Assembly: GCF_003628145.1 (NCBI RefSeq) | Contig: NZ_RBZV01000014.1 | Location: 1-64,000 of the forward strand | From: Trinickia fusca | GTDB lineage: Bacteria > Pseudomonadota > Gammaproteobacteria > Burkholderiales > Burkholderiaceae | DNA: 64,000 nucleotides | Direction: 5' to 3' | Shown: piece by piece, positions 18,619-27,736 of the stretch | Layout of the letters: the number at the start of each line of letters is the position of its first letter | How positions within the stretch are numbered: the first letter of the stretch is position 1 | Program-made: the position numbers and the translations under genes | Notes under the pieces: model-generated | What the model was told of the DNA's origin: nothing | The model's input: the letters and a program-made list of their open reading frames with translations, nothing else | Database searches by the model: none

Positions 18619-19797
18619 ATGACGTTGAGGATCATGTCGGTGTTCGGCACGCGGCCGGAGGCCATCAAGATGGCGCCGGTCGTCAAGCAGCTCGAAGCGG
18701 CGCCGGGAATCGAGTCGATCGTATGCGTGAGCGGTCAGCATCGCTCGATGCTCACGCAGGTACTGGATCTGTTCGGTATCGATCCGCACCACGATCTCGA
18801 CTTGATGACGAACGACCAAACGCTGAACGGCTTCTCGTCGCGGCTGTTCGCCGCGCTCGACGACGTGCTGGCGCGCGAGCAGCCCGACCGCGTGCTCGTG
18901 CACGGCGATACCACGACGGCTTCGATGGCCGCGCTGGCCGCCTTTCACCGCCGTATCCCGGTCGGCCACGTCGAAGCGGGGCTGCGCACGGGCGACTTGA
19001 GCCGGCCGTGGCCTGAGGAAATGAATCGGCGCGTCGTCGATGTCGTCAGCGATTTGCTGTTTGCGCCGACGGCCAGCGCGAAAGCCAATCTGCTGGCGGA
19101 GTCGCTGCAAGGGCGCGCGATCGTGACCGGCAACACCGTCATCGACGCGCTGTACTTGATCACCGACCGTATCGATCGCGATCCCCTGCTCCGCGCCGAA
19201 CTCGATCGTGCGCTGCCGTTTCTCGACGACGTCAAGCCGCTCTTGCTGGTGACCGGTCATCGGCGCGAGAGCTTCGGCGCCGGATTTGCCGCGATCTGCG
19301 AGGCGCTGGCCGAGATCGCGCGTACCGAAGCGGTCCAGATCGTCTACCCGGTGCATCTGAATCCGAATGTGCGTGGCCCTGTCCACGGGGTGCTCGGCGG
19401 GGTACCCGACGTTCACTTGATCGAGCCGCTCGACTATCTTGGATTCGTGCGGCTCATGCAACGCGCGGCCATTGTGCTGACCGATTCGGGCGGTGTGCAG
19501 GAGGAGGCGCCGGCGCTCGGCAAGCCGGTGCTGGTGATGCGCGAGGTGACCGAGCGGCCCGAGGCGCTGGCCGCAGGCGGCGTCAAGCTCGTCGGCACGC
19601 GGCGCGAATCGCTGGTCGGGGCGACGCGCGAGCTGCTCGAGCACATTCGTGCCGGTGGGGCTACGGCTGGGCGCATGTCGCCATACGGCGATGGGCTCGC
19701 GTCGGCGCGCATCGTCGCAGCCGTCGCCGGGCAGCCGTTCGCCGAATTCGAGCCGGGCGCCGTGGTGCGTGCCGCCAGCGCGGGGCAGCCGACTTAG
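18619..19797 (+). CDS. wecB: UDP-N-acetylglucosamine 2-epimerase (non-hydrolysing)
   Basis: 392 residues, the usual length. Diagnostic stretches are [18 protein letters not shown] at the start, [93 protein letters not shown], and [22 protein letters not shown]. It interconverts UDP-GlcNAc and UDP-ManNAc in the cytoplasm. No wecC (UDP-ManNAc dehydrogenase) or other antigen genes are nearby; the neighbours are NfrB/NfrA-type. In the E. coli NGR pathway WecB also feeds NfrB, so UDP-ManNAc is the likely donor for this locus. Confidence 0.95.
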   Translation: [392 protein letters not shown]

Positions 19798-19945
19798 CGA
19801 CGCGCCTCGCTTACCTGTCGCGGGCCGGCCGTTTGGCTCGCGATACGCCCCGCTCGAGCAGGGCGCTCCCGGCGCCGCATGACAGTCCGCTGTCGGCACG
19901 ACTTTTGCCCATTTCGATTCAGTTTCCGACAAGAGAAAACTCTCT

Positions 19946-22159
19946 GTGACTCACGACACTTTTCTGCACCGCCGCGCGCGCATCCGTTTCGCGACACTGG
20001 CGCTGGCCACCGCGCTGCTTTCGACCGGTGCCGCCGCATGGGCCGCCCCGAGCGGCATTGCCGCCGCTTTGGCTCAGCTCGGCGAAGGCCGCACCGTCGC
20101 GCGCACCGTCTCGTTTGCGGACCTCGGCATTCGTGAGCCGCTCGTGATGCCGGCGCCCGACACACGCCAGGAGCTTTATCTGCCTGTGCCCGTCGGGGTG
20201 CCGCTCACCGATGCGACACTGCAAGTCGACGGCGGCTATCTGCACGCGGACGGCGGACGCACCTCGATGCTGCTGTCGCTCGACGGCTCGCCGGTGCTGG
20301 CACGCAGCTTTCCGCAGCAGCAGGGCGATGCCGGCGTGAGCATCGGTGTGGATGGTGCGCCGCGCGACAGCGGGTTCGTGCGCGTGGGGCTGCAATGGTC
20401 GTCGGTGATCGATGAACGGATCTGTACGGATCAGACCGCGATTGGCAACGTGCTGCGTGTCGCGCCGACCTCCCGTCTGACATATCGCTTCGATCCGGCC
20501 GCGATTCGCGACCTTCGCACGGCGTGGAGCGCGCTGCCGATCGCGCCTGTCGTCGCGCTGTCGGGGCGCCATGTCGGTGCCGGCGCTTACGACGCCGGCT
20601 GGCGCGTGGCGACGCAGCTCGAGCGCGAAAACCGCAAGCCCGTGACACGTACATGGCCGGCGGCCGGCGACACGGTCGATCTGTCGGGCGTGGATGTGCC
20701 CGCCGCGTTGCGTGCGGTGCCCGCATTCGCTTCGCTGACGGCCGGGGGCGCCCACAAGCTCAACGATGCGGCCGAGGTTGGGGCACTGATCGTGCTCGCG
20801 CCACGTACGGCATTTGCACCCGACATCGTCATTGCCGACGACGCGCTGCGCCGCGACACGAACGCCGCGCTCGACGCGCTGCGCGCGCAGATCGCCTCTG
20901 CATCGCCCGATGGGGCCGCCGCGTTCGACGCCTGGCGTGCCCGTTCGCTTGCGGCGCTGGTGCAGCCGCTCGCAGCCGGGGAAGTGCGCCTCGCACGCCT
21001 GAACGGTCAGACGGCGATCGTCGTCGGCGACGAGGTTGGCGTGGCCGCGCTCGCGCGTGCATGGCGGCCCATCGACGTGGCCGACCGCATCGTCGTGCAT
21101 CGACTCGATGCGACGCCCTATGCGCACGCGGACAGCATCGCACTTGCGGCGCTAGGCGGCGAGCCGCGCACGCTCGACGTGCTGGGCCGCGCGAGTTGGG
21201 ACGCGAGTTTCGATCTCGGTGCTGTGGGCGGCGACGGCAAGCTGCCCGCCACAGTCCTGCTCGACGTATCCTCCGCGCCGACACCGCAAGCGCAGGGCGA
21301 GATCGCCTCGGTCTATTTCAACGACGTGCTGATCGCATCTGAGCTGCTGCATCAGGACGGCAAACCGCAACGCATTACCGCTCACGTGCCGCGCTACGCG
21401 CTCGCGCCGACGAACCTGCTGCGCGTCGTATTCCAGCGCCGCCCCGACGGCGGCTGCCAGGCGCGTCCGCAAGGCTACCCGGTGGCCGTGCTGCCGACGA
21501 GCCGGCTGCTGCTCGAAACCGCGGGCGACAGCGACGATTTCACGGGCATGGTCGCGCGCTTCGCGTCGGCCGCGAACGTGATCGTGCCCGCGGCCTATCT
21601 CGACGATGCGACGGCGACGCTGCCGCGCCTCGCGGCGCTGGCACATGTAGCAGGCGTCGCACCGACCAGTGCGACGCTGACGGTGGCGGGTGCTGCGCCC
21701 GTCGTGCCGAAGGGGCCGTTCCTGGCCGCCGACGTCCTGCTCAACAACGAAAAGGGCCGCGCGCAACTGTCGAACGACCGCATGACGCTGACCGACCAGT
21801 CGAATCGCGTATTCGCCGATGTGTCGGGCTTGAGCCGGCTCGCTGTCATCGAGGTGGCCGAGGCGGGCGGCACGAAGGGCGTCGCCTATCGCACGCTGGG
21901 TGGCGAAGCCCCGCACTTGCCCGCGACGCTGCGGCTGTCGCGGGGCGACATCGCGCTCGTCTCCGACAGCAGCACGGCGACCGTCTTCGATTCGCGTCAT
22001 CCCGGCCAGGTCGTGACCGACGACGATGCCGGCATCGACCGGATCGGGCGTTGGCTGCCGTGGCTCATCGCGGCCGTGCTCATTGCGCTGCTGATCGCGT
22101 TGATACTGGGCGCCGGCGTGGCACGACGCCGTCATCAGGATCGACAGGACGAGTCGTGA
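19946..22159 (+). CDS. BcsB-like periplasmic exopolysaccharide protein
   Basis: 737 residues starting at GTG 19946. A signal sequence (ATLALATALLSTGAAAWA) is followed by a long periplasmic part with BcsB-like alternation of carbohydrate-binding-type and flavodoxin-like domains (FVRVGLQWSSVIDERICTDQ; SPVVA-type loop IAPVVALSGRH; VSSAPTPQAQGEIASVYFNDVLIASELL). It closes with one C-terminal membrane helix (about 708-728, WLIAAVLIALLIALILGAGV) and a basic tail. BcsB-type subunits clamp a synthase and guide the nascent glycan through the periplasm. The stop overlaps the nfrB start (GTGA). It occupies the place of ybcH in the E. coli nfr cluster but is a different protein family. Confidence 0.78.
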   Translation: MTHDTFLHRRARIRFATLALATALLSTGAAAWAAPSGIAAALAQLGEGRTVARTVSFADLGIREPLVMPAPDTRQELYLPVPVGVPLTDATLQVDGGYLHADGGRTSMLLSLDGSPVLARSFPQQQGDAGVSIGVDGAPRDSGFVRVGLQWSSVIDERICTDQTAIGNVLRVAPTSRLTYRFDPAAIRDLRTAWSALPIAPVVALSGRHVGAGAYDAGWRVATQLERENRKPVTRTWPAAGDTVDLSGVDVPAALRAVPAFASLTAGGAHKLNDAAEVGALIVLAPRTAFAPDIVIADDALRRDTNAALDALRAQIASASPDGAAAFDAWRARSLAALVQPLAAGEVRLARLNGQTAIVVGDEVGVAALARAWRPIDVADRIVVHRLDATPYAHADSIALAALGGEPRTLDVLGRASWDASFDLGAVGGDGKLPATVLLDVSSAPTPQAQGEIASVYFNDVLIASELLHQDGKPQRITAHVPRYALAPTNLLRVVFQRRPDGGCQARPQGYPVAVLPTSRLLLETAGDSDDFTGMVARFASAANVIVPAAYLDDATATLPRLAALAHVAGVAPTSATLTVAGAAPVVPKGPFLAADVLLNNEKGRAQLSNDRMTLTDQSNRVFADVSGLSRLAVIEVAEAGGTKGVAYRTLGGEAPHLPATLRLSRGDIALVSDSSTATVFDSRHPGQVVTDDDAGIDRIGRWLPWLIAAVLIALLIALILGAGVARRRHQDRQDES

Positions 22160-24339
22160 ACTGGACGACTTTCGAGTGGTACGCCAAGTACGCCGTCGTT
22201 CACTACTACGGCGTACTGGAGATCGTCGCAGCGATCGTGGCGTGCATCATCCTGGCATCGAGCCTCGACGATCTGTTCATCGACTTGTGGTTCTGGGTGC
22301 GCGAGACCTATCGCCATTTCACGGTCAAGCGTCAGCACAAGTCGCTCACGAGCGAGCAGTTGTACGCACGCGACGAGCAGCCGATCGCGATCATGGTGCC
22401 GGCCTGGCACGAGTACGACGTGATCGCCGCGATGATCCAGGACATGGTGCGCGTGCTCGATTACCGCAACTACGTCGTGTTCGTCGGCACCTACCCGAAC
22501 GACACGCAGACGATCACCGAAGTCGAGCGCATGCGTCGCCGCTATCGGCAGTTGAAGCGCGTGGAGGTGCCGCACGACGGGCCCACATGCAAGGCCGACT
22601 GCCTCAATTGGGTGATCCAGGCGATCTTCAAGCACGAGCGCGAAGCGGGGTTCGAATTTGCCGGCGTCGTGCTGCATGACAGCGAGGACGTATTGCATCC
22701 GGCCGAGCTCAAGTTCTTCAACTATCTGTTGCCACGCAAGGACATGATCCAGCTGCCCGTCACGTCGCTCGAGCGTCATTGGTTCGAACTCGTCGCGGGG
22801 ACGTACATGGACGAATTCGCCGAGTGGCATGCGAAGGATCTCGTCGTGCGCGAGAGCCTGGCCGGCGCGGTGCCATCGGCCGGTGTCGGCACGTGTTTTT
22901 CGCGTCGTGCGCTGTTGGAATTGATGGCTCAGACCGACAATCAGCCGTTCAACACCGAAAGCCTGACCGAGGATTACGACGTCGGCGCGCGGCTGGCCAA
23001 GCTCGGCATGCAGTCGATCTTCGCGCGCTTTCCGGTGCAGTTCTCGACGCACCGCAAGTCGTGGTTCGGACTCGGGCCCATGCGCGAGTTCACGCTGAAT
23101 ATGCCGCTGTGCGTGCGCGAGTTCTTCCCCGACACGTTTCGCACGGCCTATCGGCAGCGCGCCCGCTGGACGCTCGGCATCGGCCTGCAAGGCTGGCGCC
23201 AGACGGGCTGGACCGGTTCGCTCGCCAATCGCTATCTGCTGGCGAGGGACCGCAAGGGCATCATCACGGCGTTCGTCGGCATCCTTGCTTATGTGCTCGT
23301 CGCGCAGTTCCTGTTGTATGCGCTGGCCGACGTGCTGGGCTGGCTGCCGCGGCTCGTCGTCTCGTCGCTGGCCGACGCCCCATGGCTGCGCACGCTACTA
23401 TGGCTCAACGGAGGCGCGTTCTTGCTGCGCATCGTGCAGCGCGTCTATTTCGTCACGCGACTGTACGGCTGGGAGCACGGCGTGTTGTCGGTCCCGCGCA
23501 TGGTGATCGGCAACTTCCTCAACTTCATGGCCGTGGCACGCGCATGGCGGCTGTTCATCGTGCATCTCGTGACGGGCAAACGGCTCGCCTGGGACAAGAC
23601 GATGCACGATTTCCCGTCGGCCGACGGCTTGGCCGACCGACGCCAGCGGCTCGGCGAACTGCTCGTGTCGTGGCAGGCCATCGATGCATCGCAGCTCGAG
23701 CACGCGCTCGGCGAGGAGCATGCGCGCGAAGCGCCGCTCGGGCGGGTACTGATGGCCAAGGGCTGGCTCGACGAAGAGACGCTGGCCGAAGCGATTGCGT
23801 TCCAGTCCGATCTCGAACGCGGCACGTTCGATGACGAGGCGCTCGAGTGCCATGCCGCGCGCTTGCCGCTCGAGATGATCGTGCGCCATCGCGTGCTGCC
23901 GCAAGGCGACGACGCGGCCGGGCAAGCGCTCCTGCTGACGGCGAGTCCGCTCGGCGAAGCGACGCTCGAAGAGCTCGAGGCGCAGCTGGGCCAAGGCATC
24001 GTGCAGCGGATCGTGCGCGAGAGCGAGATCGCTGCGGGGCTGCGGCACCTGCGCGGCGTGACCGCGACCGTTGCCGCGGCGGATCGTGATCCGGCCGGGC
24101 CGGGCTCGGCCGCAACCGACGGTGGCAACACGCGCGGCGTCCCGCTGATCGGCGATTTGCTCATCGAGCACGGCTACGTCAAGCGCCAGGCCTTCGATGC
24201 GGCGCTGGCCGGCTACCGGCCCGACTTGCACGGCCGGATCGGCGATTACATGGTCGCGCGCGGCGTGATCTCGAGCGAGGCGTTGGAGGCGGTGATCGTC
24301 GAACAACGCAAGCTCGCCGGCGAGCAGGAGGCCGCATGA
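22156..24339 (+). CDS. nfrB: NfrB-like GT2 polysaccharide synthase with C-terminal MshEN c-di-GMP-binding domains
   Basis: 727 residues from GTG 22156, overlapping the previous stop by four bases. An N-terminal membrane helix (IVAAIVACIILASSL) precedes the GT-A domain: MVPAWHEYDVI, VGTYPNDTQT, HDSEDVLHP (DxD-like, near 174-177), TEDYDVGARL (near 270) and the processive-synthase QRARW (333-337). More membrane helices follow (FVGILAYVLVAQFLLYAL). Two MshEN domains lie at about 495-560 (RLGELLVSWQAI ... LGRVLMAKGWL) and 661-725 (IGDLLIEHGYV ... IGDYMVARGVI), the long Leu/Gly repeat that binds c-di-GMP. Known E. coli NfrB makes the N4 receptor glycan under c-di-GMP control; I infer the same chemistry here. 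Confidence 0.92.
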   Translation: MNWTTFEWYAKYAVVHYYGVLEIVAAIVACIILASSLDDLFIDLWFWVRETYRHFTVKRQHKSLTSEQLYARDEQPIAIMVPAWHEYDVIAAMIQDMVRVLDYRNYVVFVGTYPNDTQTITEVERMRRRYRQLKRVEVPHDGPTCKADCLNWVIQAIFKHEREAGFEFAGVVLHDSEDVLHPAELKFFNYLLPRKDMIQLPVTSLERHWFELVAGTYMDEFAEWHAKDLVVRESLAGAVPSAGVGTCFSRRALLELMAQTDNQPFNTESLTEDYDVGARLAKLGMQSIFARFPVQFSTHRKSWFGLGPMREFTLNMPLCVREFFPDTFRTAYRQRARWTLGIGLQGWRQTGWTGSLANRYLLARDRKGIITAFVGILAYVLVAQFLLYALADVLGWLPRLVVSSLADAPWLRTLLWLNGGAFLLRIVQRVYFVTRLYGWEHGVLSVPRMVIGNFLNFMAVARAWRLFIVHLVTGKRLAWDKTMHDFPSADGLADRRQRLGELLVSWQAIDASQLEHALGEEHAREAPLGRVLMAKGWLDEETLAEAIAFQSDLERGTFDDEALECHAARLPLEMIVRHRVLPQGDDAAGQALLLTASPLGEATLEELEAQLGQGIVQRIVRESEIAAGLRHLRGVTATVAAADRDPAGPGSAATDGGNTRGVPLIGDLLIEHGYVKRQAFDAALAGYRPDLHGRIGDYMVARGVISSEALEAVIVEQRKLAGEQEAA

Positions 24340-26918
24340 CGGACGCTCGTTCGATCGCGCGTCACACGATGACGCGCAAGTGGCGTGCGTGTGTGCTGGC
24401 CTGCGCAATCGGTTCGATGGGCGCGGGCTGGGCCGGCTACGCGACGGCAGAGGTGGCCCGGTTGGACCGGCCGTTCAAGCTCGACGCCGCGACATTCGCG
24501 CATGCTGAGCCGTTGCCGCTCGCCGGCGCCGCCTATCGCGTCGCACAGCAAGCCTACGCGGCCTATGACCGGCACGACTACCCGAAGGCCATCACGTTTG
24601 CACGCGAAGCGATCCGGCAGCGCCCCGACGTGCCCGCGCTGCGCGTGCTGCTGGCCAACGCGCTGGCCGCGCGCCGACAGTACGCGCAGGCAAGCCGTTC
24701 GCTCGGCGCGGCGATTCACGTGCTGGGTCCGCGCCGGACACTCGTGGCGCGGCGTGCGCAGATCGACGCGCTCGCGCAATCGGTCGCGCAGGTCGCGCGT
24801 GATCGCCGTGCTGCGGCAGCCGACGGCGACGCTTTGACGGGGGACGCTTTCACGGCCGCGCAAAACGCTTACCGCGCGTATGCGGACAAGCGCTTTGCCG
24901 ACACCGTGCGCTACAGCGAGCAGGCAATCGCGCTGCGCCCCGACGTGTTACGTCTGCGACTGTTGCTCGTCGATGCGGCCAGCGCGGCCGGTCAGGATAC
25001 GCGGGCATGGCAGGCCGACCTCGATGCCGTCGCGCGCTTCGGCGACAGCGAGCCGCTGCGGCTGCGACGTGTGTTCATCGGCAACGGGCTCGCGCCGCAG
25101 GCTGCGCGGGCGGGGTTGTCCGCGCGCGAGGCCGGCGATCTGCCGGGCGCGGTCGCACACTTGCACGATGCCATCGCCTACGCGCCGGACAACATCGACT
25201 ACCGCGTCGCGCTGTTCGATGCATTGCTCGCGTCTAACGACCTGGCGGGTGTCGAAGCGGCAGCCGGTGAGGCGATCGCGTATGACAGCACCGAGATCAT
25301 GCCGTTCGTGTTCCAGGCTTACGCGCAGGCTGCGCAAGGGCGCTTCGATGCGGCCGATGCCGCCCTCGATCGCGCCTTGCATGACGACGACGCGACGCGC
25401 GAAGATCTGCGCATCGCGGCGGCGATCGCGGCCGATATCTGGATCGAAGAGGGGCGTGGCGAACGCGTGAAGCGCGCGCTGGGTTCGCTCGCCTCGCTCG
25501 GCGACGACACCACCGATGCGCTGATCACGCAACGCCTTTACTCAGCCCAAGCACGGATGCGAGCCATCACCGCTAGCCAGGCAAGTGCGCCAGGCGCATC
25601 GCCCGATGATGGACGGTCCCGCGAGCAGCATATCGGGCAGCATGCACGGCCCATCGTCGATTGCATCACGGACGAGTTCGGCGCGAGCTGCGAGGTGTCC
25701 CCTGCCGATGCCGGCTTTGCGTCGGCCCGTGCCGCCGCGCGCGCCGCGGAGCGGGGGAACAAGGAGGCCGCCGTACGCCTGGCGCGTGAGGCCGTCGCAT
25801 TGGCGCCCGACCAAGCCCAGCATCGCGTCGAGCTCATCAACGTGCTCGACAACGCGGGCGCATCGAGCGAAGCGCAGGACGAGGCGCGCGCCGTCGTGCG
25901 GGACGGCTTGCTGGCCGCCTTGCCGCCGATGCAGGCGGCCTACATCGCCCAGCAAGCCGGTGCGAGCGACGTGGCGCTGCGCGAATTCAAGCGCGCCGAT
26001 GCGAGTGGCAAGTTGACGGCTGGCGTGCTCGCCGATGCGGGTTTTGCGGCAACCGCCGCGCACAGCGATGCCGATGCGGTGCGCTACTTCGAACGCGCGC
26101 TCGACGCGAGCTCGGCATCCACGCGCCGCACCGACGCAAGCCTCACCCCGCAACAGCTCGACGACATCCGGGGCGCCCACTCAGAAGCGACGCGCAAGTG
26201 GGGCTTCGAGGCTTCGCTCGACTATCGCGGCGCCGGGATGCAACCGGGCTTCGGCTCGACGCCGTCGCCAGGGATTGCAAATAATTGGCAGGCCGGCCTC
26301 GAAGCGTACTGGCGTCCGTTCGGCAGCCTCGGCGAGCGCATGTTCGAGCTCTACGCGCGCGGCTACGAAAGCTTTGGCGTGAAGGACAGTGGCGCCAGTG
26401 GTGCGAACTCGATCGAGGCGGCGCTCGGGGCGCGCGCAAAGCCGTTCGCGAAGCTCGACGCCATCGTCGCGTTCGAGCATATTTTCGCGCTCGGTTCGCG
26501 GGCGCAAAGCGACTGGCTCGCACGACTGGCCTATTCGGGCGGCATCGGCACCGAGCGCCGCACCGACGTGCCGGCCTGGTGGACCACGGAGGTCTACGCC
26601 GAAACGGGGCATTACCTCCAGCGCGGCTCGACGTACGCGACGGCGAACGTCAAGGCGGGCCGCACTTACCGGATGGACCGCGTAAGCCCGCGCTGGACCG
26701 TCTTCCCGTACGCCGTGGCTGGTGCCGACTATGACTCGAGTATCAATGGCAGTGTGCCGGTCGGCGCGGGCATCGGCGTGTCCACACGCTACGCGTTCCG
26801 CGACAGCCCATACGACACGCTGCGCTCGTATGTCGATCTGTCGCTGCAGTACCGGCTCAAAGTTGCTGGCGACGATCGCGCCCGCGGCGTGTTTTTCGAT
26901 GCAGTGTTTTCTTACTGA
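24336..26918 (+). CDS. nfrA: NfrA-like TPR/outer-membrane polysaccharide export protein
   Basis: 860 residues, ATGA overlap with nfrB. A signal peptide is seen near 20-39 (VCVLACAIG...AGYATA). The middle is a chain of TPR-like repeats (AYAAYDRHDYPKAITFAREAIRQRPD; AYRAYADKRFADTVRYSEQAIALRPD). The C-terminal about 240 residues match the NfrA C-terminal domain (FEASLDYRGAGMQPG, AGLEAYWRPFG, TEVYAETGHYLQ, TVFPYAVAGADYD) and end in aromatic Tyr (FFDAVFSY), as outer-membrane beta proteins do. In E. coli NfrA is the phage N4 outer-membrane receptor that holds the NGR glycan. Here it would export or anchor the polymer, and could serve as a phage receptor. Confidence 0.88.
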   Translation: MTDARSIARHTMTRKWRACVLACAIGSMGAGWAGYATAEVARLDRPFKLDAATFAHAEPLPLAGAAYRVAQQAYAAYDRHDYPKAITFAREAIRQRPDVPALRVLLANALAARRQYAQASRSLGAAIHVLGPRRTLVARRAQIDALAQSVAQVARDRRAAAADGDALTGDAFTAAQNAYRAYADKRFADTVRYSEQAIALRPDVLRLRLLLVDAASAAGQDTRAWQADLDAVARFGDSEPLRLRRVFIGNGLAPQAARAGLSAREAGDLPGAVAHLHDAIAYAPDNIDYRVALFDALLASNDLAGVEAAAGEAIAYDSTEIMPFVFQAYAQAAQGRFDAADAALDRALHDDDATREDLRIAAAIAADIWIEEGRGERVKRALGSLASLGDDTTDALITQRLYSAQARMRAITASQASAPGASPDDGRSREQHIGQHARPIVDCITDEFGASCEVSPADAGFASARAAARAAERGNKEAAVRLAREAVALAPDQAQHRVELINVLDNAGASSEAQDEARAVVRDGLLAALPPMQAAYIAQQAGASDVALREFKRADASGKLTAGVLADAGFAATAAHSDADAVRYFERALDASSASTRRTDASLTPQQLDDIRGAHSEATRKWGFEASLDYRGAGMQPGFGSTPSPGIANNWQAGLEAYWRPFGSLGERMFELYARGYESFGVKDSGASGANSIEAALGARAKPFAKLDAIVAFEHIFALGSRAQSDWLARLAYSGGIGTERRTDVPAWWTTEVYAETGHYLQRGSTYATANVKAGRTYRMDRVSPRWTVFPYAVAGADYDSSINGSVPVGAGIGVSTRYAFRDSPYDTLRSYVDLSLQYRLKVAGDDRARGVFFDAVFSY

Positions 26919-26926
26919 CAAGAGAG

Positions 26927-27670
26927 ATGAAGCAGATCAAATCGACTTGGAGTGTGATGGCGGCCGCTGCGCTGGCGGCAAGCTCGATGGCGGCGGTACC
27001 GGCGAGCGCGCTCGCCGCCGCGCAGGACGTGGCGAGCCTGTATGGCCCGCAGCCGCCTGCCGATGCCACCTACCTGCGCGTGGTCAACCTGTCGACGGCC
27101 CAGGCGCGCGTGGCGTTGCCGGGCAGCGTGCCGGCAGGCCCGCTCGCGCCGGGTGCCGCGACGCACATGAGCGTCGTGAAGGCGGGCACGCCGCTGCGTG
27201 TGGCCGTCGACGGGAAGGATCTGGCGTTCGTGCCCGGTGGCGATGGCGCAGCCAATGCCACGGTAGCGGGCGCGGGCACGGCCGGCATGGCGATCACGGT
27301 TGCGCTGACACGTGAGGCCGACGGGGAATGGCACGCAACGCGTGTACTGGCGCCGTACGCACAAGCCGACGGCATGCGCGCAACGCTGCGCGTGGCCAAT
27401 TTCGTGGCGGGCTGCGACGCAAAGGTCGTGGTCGACGGGAGCGGTGCGGCCGTGTTCTCGAACGTCGCCAGTGCGCATGAAGCGACTCGCACGATCAATC
27501 CCGTCGCCGCGAAGCTCGCCGCCGTTTGCGGCAAGGACACGTCGGCGACATTCACGCTGCCTGCGCTGGCGGCCGGCGACAGCTACAGCCTGTTCGTATC
27601 GGGCACGGTGGCCAAGCCGGTGCTGACGGGGGCGCCCGACACGCTGGCCTGGCCGGCCCGTACAAACTGA
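26927..27670 (+). CDS. AlgF-like periplasmic acylation adaptor
   Basis: 247 residues, eight bases after nfrA, with a signal peptide (MAAAALAASSMAAVPASALA). The mature start AAQDVASLYGPQPPADATYLRVVNLS follows alginate protein AlgF (ALYGP-xAP-GS-x-VRVxNA). Two beta-sandwich-like halves are predicted, with paired Cys (VAGCDAK and AAVCGKD) that may form a disulfide. AlgF is needed for O-acetylation of alginate, bridging AlgJ and AlgX; it has no known catalytic residues. Its presence here, before two SGNH proteins and an MBOAT, marks the start of the polymer-modification module. Confidence 0.75.
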   Translation: MKQIKSTWSVMAAAALAASSMAAVPASALAAAQDVASLYGPQPPADATYLRVVNLSTAQARVALPGSVPAGPLAPGAATHMSVVKAGTPLRVAVDGKDLAFVPGGDGAANATVAGAGTAGMAITVALTREADGEWHATRVLAPYAQADGMRATLRVANFVAGCDAKVVVDGSGAAVFSNVASAHEATRTINPVAAKLAAVCGKDTSATFTLPALAAGDSYSLFVSGTVAKPVLTGAPDTLAWPARTN

Positions 27671-27736
27671 CTGGACCCGCCGGCCCCCAAGGCCGGAACA
27701 CGGCGCGCCGAATTCCTCGGGGAGGCGCGCTAGTCG

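Noticed and set aside
18619-19797. wecB as part of an enterobacterial common antigen or O-antigen cluster
   Set aside because: No wecC, transferases, flippase or polymerase nearby; context is nfr-type.
17719-19932. Long open frame on the reverse strand (over 700 codons) across the cyclase and wecB
   Set aside because: Antisense shadow of two well-identified genes in GC-rich DNA; product is Arg/His/Gln-rich with no domains.
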